Shown here: positions 18,412-26,594 of the stretch, in pieces
Numbering within the stretch: the stretch's first letter is position 1
Layout: every line of letters begins with the position of its first letter
NCBI GenBank assembly: GCA_020628855.1
Contig: JAHDEL010000001.1
Coordinates: 29,821 to 85,492, forward strand
DNA: 55,672 nt
DNA from: Saprospiraceae bacterium
Lineage (GTDB): Bacteria > Bacteroidota > Bacteroidia > Chitinophagales > Saprospiraceae
Reading direction: 5' to 3'
Translations under genes and position numbers: made by a program
The notes under the pieces: model-generated
Told to the model about the DNA's origin: nothing
Databases searched by the model: none
The model's input: the letters and a program-made list of their open reading frames with translations, nothing else

Positions 18412-19522
18412 TAACTTTAGATGATTTCACAAAGATTTTGCCTTTATGGTAGTTTTCAATAATTCTCTTTGCCAAGGATAATCCTAGACCCCAGCCTCTT
18501 TTCTTTGTTGAATAACCTGGCTGAAATACTGTTTTGAACTTACCACTGGCTATTCCTTTTCCGGTATCCGTTAAGTCAATAAAAGCTTCATCTTCCTTAA
18601 CCGAAATCGCTACTTCTATCTTTCCAACTCCATCCATAGCATCAAGAGAATTCCGCATCAGATTCTCAATTACCCAAGCAAATAAGTGGTGGTTGATATT
18701 GCAGAACACAGTTGCATTGTCAGCTTTAAACTCAAATGCAACTTTACGTGATGCTCTCTTTTGCATATAGTCTAGTGTCTCTTTAACCTTCTCAACGATA
18801 TTAGTTTGAACAAGAATAGGATCCGAACCAATCTTAGAAAACCTATCTGCAATAAGTTCTAATCTACCGACATCATTCCTGAGTTCATCTATAATCTCCA
18901 TTTGCTCTGGCTTGATGTCTGGTTCAGCTTTGAGATGCTCTATCCATGCTAAGATTGCACTAATAGGTGTACCTAGTTGATGAGCTGTTTCTTTGGCCAT
19001 CCCTGCCCATACTCTATTCTGTTCTGCTTTTCTTGAAGATGAAAATCCGATGTAACCAAGTAGCATAAATGCTCCGAGCATAAGAAATTGAATGATTGGG
19101 AAGAGTGTAATATATCGATAGAGTCTACTATTTTGGTAATAGATATATCTGCTATATCCTATACTCTCAATAGGCTCTTTACCAGACGCAAGGAACTTCG
19201 CTTTCTCCTTTTCCAAGAATTCTTTATCTACCTCTCTTCCAAAATTTTCTCCTTGCAAGTTGCCTTCCTCATCCTCAAGAATTACAGGTATATCAGAAAT
19301 TTTTTGCAAAATCAGGAATTCTACATTCTTATCATCCTGCACATCTAAACTATTGCTGACTACTGACTTGAGTGTCTCAGCATAGAGTTCAAGTCTATTT
19401 CTCTCTACTTCTGCCTGTCTACTTGCTAAGAAATAGGAATATACCATCGTAACAGATACGATAATCATCCCGATCAAAGCCAGGTACATCTTCCATTTTG
19501 ACTTTCGACTATAGATGTCCAT
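18365..19522 (-). CDS. Sensor histidine kinase
   Basis: Two-component sensor of 385 residues. Transmembrane helices lie at about 12-33 and 139-160, enclosing a periplasmic domain of about 100 residues with no named fold. The dimerisation domain carries His181 in KETAHQLGTPISAI. The ATPase domain has the N box (NLMRNSLDAMDG), DTGKGI, and GWGLGLSLAKRIIE. No response regulator lies next to it, so it is an orphan. It overlaps the TonB receptor gene by 47 bases and follows the yceI terminator, so these two are probably one transcript. Confidence 0.92.
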   Translation of the reverse strand: MDIYSRKSKWKMYLALIGMIIVSVTMVYSYFLASRQAEVERNRLELYAETLKSVVSNSLDVQDDKNVEFLILQKISDIPVILEDEEGNLQGENFGREVDKEFLEKEKAKFLASGKEPIESIGYSRYIYYQNSRLYRYITLFPIIQFLMLGAFMLLGYIGFSSSRKAEQNRVWAGMAKETAHQLGTPISAILAWIEHLKAEPDIKPEQMEIIDELRNDVGRLELIADRFSKIGSDPILVQTNIVEKVKETLDYMQKRASRKVAFEFKADNATVFCNINHHLFAWVIENLMRNSLDAMDGVGKIEVAISVKEDEAFIDLTDTGKGIASGKFKTVFQPGYSTKKRGWGLGLSLAKRIIENYHKGKIFVKSSKVNEGTTFSIQLPLLAV

Positions 19523-19561
19523 ATGTATAGAACGAATGAATTGACGAAATTAATACCAAAC

Positions 19562-19601
19562 AAAAAAAGGAGATTAGAGTTATACTCCAATCTCCTTTTT
19601 T
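19562..19601 (-). terminator. Rho-independent terminator downstream of the YceI gene
   Basis: GGAGATTAGAGT (from 19569) pairs with ACTCCAATCTCC (to 19596) through twelve positions with one mismatch, flanked by seven A and six T. It is symmetrical and could work in both directions, but only the minus-strand gene ends here. Confidence 0.9.
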
Positions 19602-19625
19602 CGCAATTCAGTTATCTATTCTTGA

Positions 19626-20318
19626 TTAACCTGTTACCAAATTAATTGACAGTACGATATCATCATTGATGTATTTATCTTTCAAGTCATCGAAGAATGA
19701 CTTACTCATGAATTTGATTCCGAAATCTGTTCTGTTGATAGAGAAGTCTGGTGAAGAAATGGAATACTTCCCATTATCGTTATTTAGCTTAGCCTTAAAT
19801 CCAACTTCTTTAGTCACACCTTTTAACGTCAGATTTCCATAAATCAAGTGTGATGCATCTGCATCCCCTGCAAGCTTTGCAACTTTAGTAATATCAAAAG
19901 AAGCTGTTGGAAAATCTGTAACATTAAAGAAGTCATCTTTACCATCTGCTTCTAGACCCTTCAAGTGTCCTTCCAAACTCGCTTTGTAATCGCCTTCTAA
20001 ATCTGTACAAGTGATAGTATTCATATCAAGAACGAATGATCCACCTGTAATGTCTCCACCTTTATCTACCTTAAGAGCACCTTCTTTTAAGTTGACATAG
20101 CCAGTATGACTTCCTGCTGGCTTGTTACCAGTCCAATTTACTTTACTGTCAGTAAGATTGACACCAATTGTTTGAGTTGCTGTATTCGCAGTTTCTTGCT
20201 TCTTAGCAGCTTCTTTAACTTCTGCTTTTTCTGCTTTAGGACTATTCGAACAACTAACAATGGCAAAACTCATTACAACAACCGAGAGGAAGAGGAAACA
20301 TTTTTTCATGATTTTCAA
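19626..20318 (-). CDS. YceI-family lipoprotein
   Basis: Lipocalin-like polyisoprenoid-binding family, thought to bind isoprenoid lipids in the periplasm. The signal peptide ends at a lipobox (AIVSCS, Cys near residue 23). A charged Lys/Glu/Ala linker follows. The YceI domain runs from about 55 to 228, starting with DSKVNWTGNKPAGSHTG and including FPTASFDITKV, LTLKGVTKEVGF and DRTDFGI-like NRTDFGIKF. The length is normal. It is a single gene with its own -7 element and terminator. A second ATG three codons in is an alternative start. Confidence 0.92.
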   Translation of the reverse strand: MKIMKKCFLFLSVVVMSFAIVSCSNSPKAEKAEVKEAAKKQETANTATQTIGVNLTDSKVNWTGNKPAGSHTGYVNLKEGALKVDKGGDITGGSFVLDMNTITCTDLEGDYKASLEGHLKGLEADGKDDFFNVTDFPTASFDITKVAKLAGDADASHLIYGNLTLKGVTKEVGFKAKLNNDNGKYSISSPDFSINRTDFGIKFMSKSFFDDLKDKYINDDIVLSINLVTG

Positions 20319-20346
20319 TGGTATTTTGTTTGATTAGTATAAAGTG

Positions 20347-20354
20347 CAAAGATA
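20347..20354 (-). promoter_or_regulatory. Candidate -7 promoter element for the YceI gene
   Basis: On the minus strand this reads TATCTTTG, a perfect TAnnTTTG match, 28 bases before the ATG at 20318. A -33 TTTG is not evident. Confidence 0.4.
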
Positions 20355-20375
20355 GAAGGTATTTAGAAAGAAGAG

Positions 20376-21287
20376 TTACTTGACTCTATTGTTTTGAAGT
20401 TGCTCCTTTGGCACCTTCAATTCTAAGATATCTTCCATGTTTTTTACAAGTAGAACATTGTCATTTAACTCAAGTGTTTGAGTCAACATTTGATAGCCAG
20501 TGAGAGCAATCTGTGTCTCTTTACTTGCCATTGATGATAAGGTATTAATATAAGTTTGCACTTCTCCTTCTTGAAGCTTGTCATTTAGTATCGTAAATAC
20601 GTAGTCAAATTCCTTTAATTGCATTGCTTCACCTACACTCGACAAAGAGCATTCTATTCCCATCATTGTAACGTCATTGCCATTATTCAATAGCAAGAAG
20701 TGCATATAAAGCAAACTTAACTCGTGTGATTGCCCAAGTGGTAGATACAGCAAAAATTTAGGTCTATCTTTTTCTCTCTTTTCATTCAAGCTTCGAATTT
20801 CATGAACGATCGTGTTCCTTAATAAGTTAGTAACAAATCGTTCGTGTACTTCACTTATAGATCCCGAAACCCACATAATACCCATCTTTTCTAACAGAGG
20901 ATAGACAAGATTTGTCATTGTATATTTCAAACCCTGCTGCCGGATATTCTGCATCAGAATAAGATTAATATTCTGTTCCTCGAGATTTAGTATTGCATAG
21001 GTTATTGCATCTATTTGGTTTTCGAATTCTTTCCCAACCCTTGCGATTGATGCTGCAATTTTTTCACGTTCCTCCAGTGAGAGCTTTGCTATTTTTGAAA
21101 TTTTATACCCATTGCCATTCAACAAGGCTATGTTCATTACTAATTTCAAATCTTGCTCATCATAATACCGAATATTCGTCTTGGTTCTTTTTGGTGCAAT
21201 GATATTGTAGCGCTTCTCCCAAATGCGGATAGTGTGCGCTTTTACTCCAGTGAGTTTTTCAATATCTTTTATAGAATATACAACCAT
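20376..21287 (-). CDS. MerR-family regulator with C-terminal B12-binding-type domain
   Basis: A 303-residue transcription regulator built like CarH/LitR. The MerR DNA-binding helix-turn-helix is at about 3-70 (YSIKDIEKLTGVKAHTIRIWEKRY). The four-helix domain (about 90-165) and the Rossmann-like cobalamin domain (about 176-295) follow. Trp139 and Glu149 of the Wx9EH motif are kept, but the following His is Arg150, and the residue after the Trp is Val140. His188 keeps the position of the lower cobalt ligand within QSHELS, although DxHxxG is otherwise lost. It is divergent from bshA with a 70-base gap. Confidence 0.87.
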   Translation of the reverse strand: MVVYSIKDIEKLTGVKAHTIRIWEKRYNIIAPKRTKTNIRYYDEQDLKLVMNIALLNGNGYKISKIAKLSLEEREKIAASIARVGKEFENQIDAITYAILNLEEQNINLILMQNIRQQGLKYTMTNLVYPLLEKMGIMWVSGSISEVHERFVTNLLRNTIVHEIRSLNEKREKDRPKFLLYLPLGQSHELSLLYMHFLLLNNGNDVTMMGIECSLSSVGEAMQLKEFDYVFTILNDKLQEGEVQTYINTLSSMASKETQIALTGYQMLTQTLELNDNVLLVKNMEDILELKVPKEQLQNNRVK

Positions 21288-21306
21288 AAAGCCTCAAAGA
21301 GCGTTG

Positions 21307-21321
21307 GTATTAAATGAATAC
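21307..21321. promoter_or_regulatory. Short inverted repeat in the merR-bshA gap, possible operator
   Basis: GTATT-AAATG-AATAC forms a perfect 5-bp inverted repeat between two divergent start codons. MerR-type regulators often bind such sites next to their own gene, but the repeat is short and could be chance. Confidence 0.2.
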
Positions 21322-21357
21322 GTTAATGACGAAAGTAAATAAATACCTCAATTTCTT

Positions 21358-22509
21358 ATGAACATAGGAATCGTTTGTTATCCAACCTACGGAGGAAGTG
21401 GCGTTCTAGCAACTGAATTGGGTATTGCTCTAGGCGAAATGGGTCATAAAGTGCACTTCATTTCTTCTAGTTTACCTGCTAGATTAAACAACACTTTTTA
21501 TAGTAATGTGTTCTTTCATGAAGTCAGAAATATGGAGTATCCTCTCTTCGAATACTCGCCATATGAAACTGCTCTGTCTAGCAAGTTAGTAGATGTAATC
21601 ACTTACGAAAAACTTGATATCCTTCATGTTCATTATGCGGTGCCTCATGCCTCAGCAGCATTCATGGCAAAGCAAATCCTCCAAACAAAAGGAATTAAGA
21701 TTCCAGTCATAACAACCTTACATGGCACCGACATAACATTAGTTGGTAATGACCCAAGCTATGCACCAGTTGTGCAGTTCAGTATAAATATGTCTGACGG
21801 AGTCACAGCTGTATCCCACTCTTTGAAGTCTGATACACTCTATAAGTTTGCCATCGAAAAAGAGATTGAAGTCATCCATAACTTCATCGATACTTCTAAA
21901 TTCTACCGAAATTTCGATATAGACTTAAAATCTAGATTTGGAGATAAAGATGATGTCTTCTTTGTCCACGTCTCAAATTTTAGACCTGTCAAACGAGTCT
22001 TAGATGTTGTAAAGATATTTGAAGAAGTCAATGGTATAGTACCTCAGTCCAAACTTCTGATGATTGGAGATGGACCTGAAAGGCATAAGTTAGAAGAGTA
22101 TTGCAGAACCCAAGGACTTTGCGATAATATTCATTTCCTAGGCAAGAAAGATTCTATTTCTACCTTATTGAGCATTTGTGATGTTTTCTTGATGCCATCT
22201 GCTAAGGAAAGTTTTGGTCTTGCCGCATTAGAGGCAATGGCCTGTGGTGTTCCAGTAATATCAAGTAATGTTGGAGGTATCCCTGAAGTTAACATTGATG
22301 GCAAAACAGGTTTTGTTTGTGCGCTGGGTGATGTTGCAGCTATGTCTTCAAAAGCTATTCAACTTGCTACCGATAAGGCTCTTTGGAAACAGTTTTCCGA
22401 CGAATGTCTTCGCTTCTCCAAAGAGTTTGACATTGCGCATATCGTACCGAAGTATGAGGCCTATTATCATCAGATTGTTCAAGAGAGTATGGTCACATTA
22501 CCTTCTTGA
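21358..22509 (+). CDS. bshA: N-acetyl-alpha-D-glucosaminyl L-malate synthase BshA
   Basis: GT4 glycosyltransferase that joins UDP-GlcNAc and L-malate, the first step of bacillithiol synthesis. The N-terminus MNIGIVCYPTYGGSGVLATE is the BshA signature. HVHYAVPHA, TTLHGTDITLVG, VSNFRPVKR, and the nucleotide-sugar motif PSAKESFGLAALEAMACG are all present. The length of 383 residues is typical. bshB and bshC are not in the window. The start ATG at 21358 is fixed by the motif. The gene is convergent with phoH, 28 bp apart. Confidence 0.95.
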   Translation: MNIGIVCYPTYGGSGVLATELGIALGEMGHKVHFISSSLPARLNNTFYSNVFFHEVRNMEYPLFEYSPYETALSSKLVDVITYEKLDILHVHYAVPHASAAFMAKQILQTKGIKIPVITTLHGTDITLVGNDPSYAPVVQFSINMSDGVTAVSHSLKSDTLYKFAIEKEIEVIHNFIDTSKFYRNFDIDLKSRFGDKDDVFFVHVSNFRPVKRVLDVVKIFEEVNGIVPQSKLLMIGDGPERHKLEEYCRTQGLCDNIHFLGKKDSISTLLSICDVFLMPSAKESFGLAALEAMACGVPVISSNVGGIPEVNIDGKTGFVCALGDVAAMSSKAIQLATDKALWKQFSDECLRFSKEFDIAHIVPKYEAYYHQIVQESMVTLPS

Positions 22510-22537
22510 TGTCAGTGGTGGTAGTTATGTGAACAGT

Positions 22538-23533
22538 TTATGAGTATTTTTCTTTATTCTGCTGTCTAATTAATTTTTGTTGTTCGTCGTCTTCTTGATA
22601 ACGATCAATAATTGCTTTCACTAGTCTATGTCTGACAACATCTTCACTATTCATTCTCACTAACCCAACACCTTCTAAGTCAGTCAAGATATCTAGAGCT
22701 TTATACAATCCCGACTTTTGATTTCTAGGTAAGTCTATTTGTGATAAATCACCTGTAATGATACATTTTGCTGTAGGTCCTAGCCTAGTTAAAAACATCT
22801 TGATTTGCACTGAAGTGGCATTCTGCGCCTCATCTAATATGACATAAGCATTATCTAAAGTTCTCCCTCTCATAAATGCTAAAGGCGCTACCTCTATGAC
22901 TCTATTTGTCATAAAGTATTGCAACTTTTCGACAGGAAGAAGGTCATCCAAAGCATCATATAAAGGCCTTAAATAAGGATCAATCTTATCTTTTAAGTCA
23001 CCAGGTAGAAACCCTAAGTTTTCTCCTGCTTCAACAGCTGGCCTTGTTAAGATTATTTTTTTGACCATTCTGTTCTTGAGTGCTCTTACAGCTAAGGCAA
23101 CTGCTGTATATGTCTTTCCTGTTCCTGCAGGACCAATAGCAAAGACAATATCATTCTTTTCAGCGCTATCTACGAGCCTTTTTTGATTGACAGTTCGTGC
23201 TTTGATTGCTCTTCCATTACGACCATGTACTATAGTCTTTGATTCGCTTGAAGATGTCTTGCCTTCGTCAACATATGCGATGTTACCATTAATGGCCTCC
23301 ATGACATCTGAAGTCGACAATTTCTTTTTGTCTCGTAAAATCTGAACGATGAGTTCAAATTTGGCTTTAGCCTTTTGTGTAAACTTTTTCTCTCCTTTTA
23401 ACTTGACATTATTACCTCTTGAGGTAATCTGTACTTCAGGAAAAGCTTCTTTGATTAACTTCAAATTTGTATTTCTTTGCCCAACTAATTCTGCAGCATC
23501 AATGTCATCAAAGGTTAAAATTATTTCGCTCAA
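22538..23533 (-). CDS. PhoH-family ATPase
   Basis: Cytoplasmic P-loop ATPase of the PhoH/PhoL type, associated with RNA metabolism. The Walker A is GPAGTGKT (about 129-136), the Walker B region is AYVILDEAQNA, and ITGDLSQIDLP is a family motif. The N-terminal 100 residues form the expected KH-like domain. The start appears to be TTG at 23533 (SEIILTFDD follows); no ATG lies close upstream. The 331-residue length is normal. In many genomes it neighbours ybeY, but not here. Confidence 0.92.
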   Translation of the reverse strand: MSEIILTFDDIDAAELVGQRNTNLKLIKEAFPEVQITSRGNNVKLKGEKKFTQKAKAKFELIVQILRDKKKLSTSDVMEAINGNIAYVDEGKTSSSESKTIVHGRNGRAIKARTVNQKRLVDSAEKNDIVFAIGPAGTGKTYTAVALAVRALKNRMVKKIILTRPAVEAGENLGFLPGDLKDKIDPYLRPLYDALDDLLPVEKLQYFMTNRVIEVAPLAFMRGRTLDNAYVILDEAQNATSVQIKMFLTRLGPTAKCIITGDLSQIDLPRNQKSGLYKALDILTDLEGVGLVRMNSEDVVRHRLVKAIIDRYQEDDEQQKLIRQQNKEKYS

Positions 23534-23658
23534 TAGATTCTAATAAATTGTGATGAATAAAGTTAAATGATTTGGTTTGTAAACTTCGTCTACTTGACTT
23601 GAATTAATAAAGAAATAAATAGCTTTTTTAACAGGACTGTATTACACCGACAGAAACG

Positions 23659-23666
23659 TACATTTG
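23659..23666 (+). promoter_or_regulatory. Candidate -7 promoter element for the SAM hydrolase operon
   Basis: TACATTTG is a perfect TAnnTTTG match, 22 bases before the ATG at 23689. A -33 TTTG is not evident. Confidence 0.4.
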
Positions 23667-23688
23667 CAATGAAAAGTTGCTGCTGCTA

Positions 23689-24453
23689 ATGGCTCTTATT
23701 ACACTAACGACAGATCTTGGTACTTCTGATTATTATGTAGGCAAATTAAAAGGTTGTCTTCTGAAACACAATTCTCAAAATGTCCTCATAGATATTAGTC
23801 ATCAGATTCCTTTGCACGATATTGCTAAAGCAGCCTATTTTGTTAGATCTTCTTATGGAACATTTCCTCCCGGCACCATCCACTTAGTCTCGGTCTACAA
23901 TGCCTATAATCCATCAAGACAACATCTTCTCTACAGCCAAGATGGTCATTATTTTATTCTTCCTGATAATGGGATTATTGCTTTGCTCTTTGATGACATC
24001 AATCATGCTAATGTGAAAGCAATCATTCGGAATGAAAATCTTTCTTCAAACTTTGAGTTGTTTGGTCATATCATTGCATGTATTCAAAATGAATTACTTC
24101 AAGAAACTACCAAGCCAATAGAAGAATTCACTCAAAAGATTAGTGTACAGCCTGTTCTTGGCAAGGCAGAGATTAGAGGTACAATCATCCATGTTGATCA
24201 TATGGAGAACGTCATTACAAATGTATCAAGGTCTCTGTTTGACAAGCAACGTGATGGTCGTGCATTTGAAATATACTTCAGACATAATAATCCAATAACA
24301 CAAATAAGCCAGTATTACTCCGATGTCCCTGTAGGTGAAGTCCTTTGTCTTTTCAATGATAGTGATATGTTGGAAATAGCAATTAATATGGGTAAGGCAA
24401 GTTCCATGTTAGACTTATACAACAATGAGACAATCCAAATTTACTTTCTATGA
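23689..24453 (+). CDS. SAM hydroxide adenosyltransferase (DUF62 family)
   Basis: A 254-residue member of the DUF62 family, which hydrolyses S-adenosylmethionine to adenosine and methionine and is related to chlorinase/fluorinase enzymes. Signatures are TLTTDLGTSDYYVGKLKG at the N-terminus, HLVSVYNAYNP and LPDNGIIALLF in the middle, and the C-terminal VDHMENVITNVS. I chose ATG 23689 over a TTG twelve bases upstream because MALITLTTD matches the family start. It overlaps the next gene by four bases (ATGA). The chlorinase-specific loop is not evident, so hydrolysis is the likely activity. Confidence 0.88.
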   Translation: MALITLTTDLGTSDYYVGKLKGCLLKHNSQNVLIDISHQIPLHDIAKAAYFVRSSYGTFPPGTIHLVSVYNAYNPSRQHLLYSQDGHYFILPDNGIIALLFDDINHANVKAIIRNENLSSNFELFGHIIACIQNELLQETTKPIEEFTQKISVQPVLGKAEIRGTIIHVDHMENVITNVSRSLFDKQRDGRAFEIYFRHNNPITQISQYYSDVPVGEVLCLFNDSDMLEIAINMGKASSMLDLYNNETIQIYFL

Positions 24454-24737
24454 TTACCAGGATTGTCAAGCTAGAATTTCAGACTGAGTCAATTGATGCA
24501 TTTGTGGAAATATTTCATGCCAATAAAGAAAAAATACTTCTTTTTGATGGGTGTCACGAAGTGACACTACTTCAAGATGTCAACGATCCCAGAATATTCT
24601 TTACATACTCCAAATGGGACAATGAAGCAGCTTTGAACGCATATCGGTCTTCGAGCTTTTTTGGTGAAGTTTGGCCAAGAACAAAGCGTTTATTGAAAAG
24701 TCAGCCAATTGCATGGTCAACAAAGGTATCCGAATGA
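24450..24737 (+). CDS. Antibiotic biosynthesis monooxygenase (ABM)-domain protein
   Basis: A 95-residue dimeric alpha-beta barrel domain protein like YgiN or heme-degrading-type proteins. The pattern ITRIVKLEFQTESIDAF, HEVTLLQDVNDP, FFTYSKWDNEAALNAYRSS matches the ABM fold, including the SKWDNEAAL strand-helix motif. The chemistry is not predictable. It overlaps both neighbours by four bases, so it is translationally coupled between the SAM hydrolase and aroB. Confidence 0.85.
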   Translation: MITRIVKLEFQTESIDAFVEIFHANKEKILLFDGCHEVTLLQDVNDPRIFFTYSKWDNEAALNAYRSSSFFGEVWPRTKRLLKSQPIAWSTKVSE

Positions 24738-25780
24738 AAGAATATCCCATTTATATTGATCGACCTTGGCAAGAATTTGACACAATTGTAAGAAGTCTTG
24801 AATCAGATAAAATCTTCATCATTACTGATTCCAATACAAGGTTGCACTGCTTGCCAATACTAGTAGAAAATGTGTCAATACAATTTGAGTCTATATCAAT
24901 TCCTGCAGGAGAAGATTATAAAAGCTTAAATACCACAACAGATATATGGTCATCACTCTTAGACAAAGGGTGTACCAGACAGAGTCTTGTCATTAATCTT
25001 GGAGGTGGAGTCATTGGTGATATGGGAGGTTTTTCAGCAGCAACTTATATGCGAGGTGTGAGATTTATCCAAATGCCAACCTCACTGTTAAGTATGGTAG
25101 ATGCCTCGATTGGAGGCAAACTAGGCATTGATTTCAAAGGAATAAAAAACATCTTGGGTTCTTTTAACAACCCTGAATGTGTATGGATTAACACCACATT
25201 TCTGGACACCTTACCGGAGGAACAATACAACAGTGGCTTTGCTGAAATAATAAAGCACAGTTTGATTAGCGAAAGCAATCTCTGGAATCAAATAAATGAT
25301 GATTCTTCAACTATTGGTATTGGTGAGTTAATAGAAAGAAATATTGCCATAAAGCAAGACATTGTAAAGCAAGACCCTAAAGAAGCTGGAATCAGAAAAG
25401 TCCTCAACTATGGCCATACTATAGGTCATGGTTTGGAAAGTTACTTTCTTAGTAATTCACGGTCACTCTTGCATGGTTATGCTGTCGCCTATGGTATGAT
25501 GTTAGAGAATGAATTGTCTGTAGCATTAGGTCATCTTAGTAATAAAGATTGTAACACTATTAATGCTTTTATTGCAGCAAGATATCTTGAGTCACCTCTA
25601 AAGCTATCAAAAGATGCAATTAACGAAGTGGTCTCAATAATGCGCTCTGACAAAAAAAACACAGATGACGTGATTCGATGCTCTCTGCTAGAATCTCCTG
25701 GAAAGTGTCTGTATAATATTGCTGTGAAAGAAGCAACCATTATTGAAGTCATGACTGCCTCTGAAATAATTACTGCCTAA
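24734..25780 (+). CDS. aroB: 3-Dehydroquinate synthase
   Basis: Second enzyme of the shikimate pathway, converting DAHP to 3-dehydroquinate using NAD and a divalent metal. Motifs: GGGVIGDMGGFSAATYMRG, TSLLSMVDASIGGKLGID, GFAEIIKHSLI and the metal-binding LNYGHTIGHGLE. A longer frame opens at 24671 inside the ABM gene, but ATG 24734 overlaps the ABM stop as ATGA and starts the normal N-terminus (MKEYPIYIDRPW), giving 348 residues. The last 11 bases overlap the convergent barrel gene. Confidence 0.95.
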   Translation: MKEYPIYIDRPWQEFDTIVRSLESDKIFIITDSNTRLHCLPILVENVSIQFESISIPAGEDYKSLNTTTDIWSSLLDKGCTRQSLVINLGGGVIGDMGGFSAATYMRGVRFIQMPTSLLSMVDASIGGKLGIDFKGIKNILGSFNNPECVWINTTFLDTLPEEQYNSGFAEIIKHSLISESNLWNQINDDSSTIGIGELIERNIAIKQDIVKQDPKEAGIRKVLNYGHTIGHGLESYFLSNSRSLLHGYAVAYGMMLENELSVALGHLSNKDCNTINAFIAARYLESPLKLSKDAINEVVSIMRSDKKNTDDVIRCSLLESPGKCLYNIAVKEATIIEVMTASEIITA

Positions 25781-26594
25781 TTGCAATTCCTATTTTTAAT
25801 GTATTACGTCCAAGCAGTTTGGTAAAAGACTGTCGAATCGAATTGCCAGTTTGCCAATCCCAACTGGTTATATCTCCATTAACCAATGTAAAGTGACGTC
25901 CCAACTCAAAGATAAATCTAACAGGACCTCTTGAGGCGATTGTAGAACCTAGTCCTAATTCACTATAAAGGCTAGTCCTAATATCGTCATTTCTATCCCA
26001 CTGTAACTCATCCACAGCAAAAGCATATCCTAATTTACCATAAGCATAAAAAGCAGATCCACCTCTTGATAAATTAAACTTTCCATAGAGATAAAATGGT
26101 GTTGTGTAGACATCATATCCAAATCCTGAAATCCTGTCGCTATACACTTCAAAACCGGTACCTATTCCAACACTTATTCTTTGATTCAAATGTACACCAC
26201 CAAGTATTTGTCCCGTATATGACGCTCCATTGAAGTTGACTCCAAGTGTAAAGGGCATAATATTGACGAAATAACCTTTGTTATAAAAGAACCTACCTCG
26301 CCTAGTAAAAGTTGTTCCTTCTCTTTCTCTTAATACTCTCCTAATCAATCCATGCTCTAAGGTCAATGTGTCATTGCTTGCCACATTCAATTCGAGCATT
26401 TTATTATCATCGCTTATCAAGTCTCCGATAAAAGTGGATCCATCATACAATTGAATGTATGCTCGATTATTCTCTATTTGCTCAATAGTCTGAGTAACCG
26501 GTTTTTCTGTCCTCTTTTTCTTCTTTTGAGCGAAAACTGAAGTAGCCGTCAAAAGACAGCTACAACAAAGTATTCCTATTTTTTTCCAATTCAT
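25770..26594 (-). CDS. Predicted outer-membrane beta-barrel protein
   Basis: An exported protein of 274 residues. The signal peptide is at about 1-22 (LLTATSVFA), followed by a Lys/Arg-rich stretch (KKKKRTEKP). A short domain at about 40-95 (AYIQLYDGSTFIGDLISDD) resembles a small beta domain that binds or tethers. About ten beta strands follow in a barrel at about 100-274. The ATG directly follows the stop of the LVIVD lipoprotein gene, so the two are one operon and may act together at the outer membrane. No known family was recognised. Confidence 0.75.
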   Translation of the reverse strand: MNWKKIGILCCSCLLTATSVFAQKKKKRTEKPVTQTIEQIENNRAYIQLYDGSTFIGDLISDDNKMLELNVASNDTLTLEHGLIRRVLREREGTTFTRRGRFFYNKGYFVNIMPFTLGVNFNGASYTGQILGGVHLNQRISVGIGTGFEVYSDRISGFGYDVYTTPFYLYGKFNLSRGGSAFYAYGKLGYAFAVDELQWDRNDDIRTSLYSELGLGSTIASRGPVRFIFELGRHFTLVNGDITSWDWQTGNSIRQSFTKLLGRNTLKIGIAIRQ

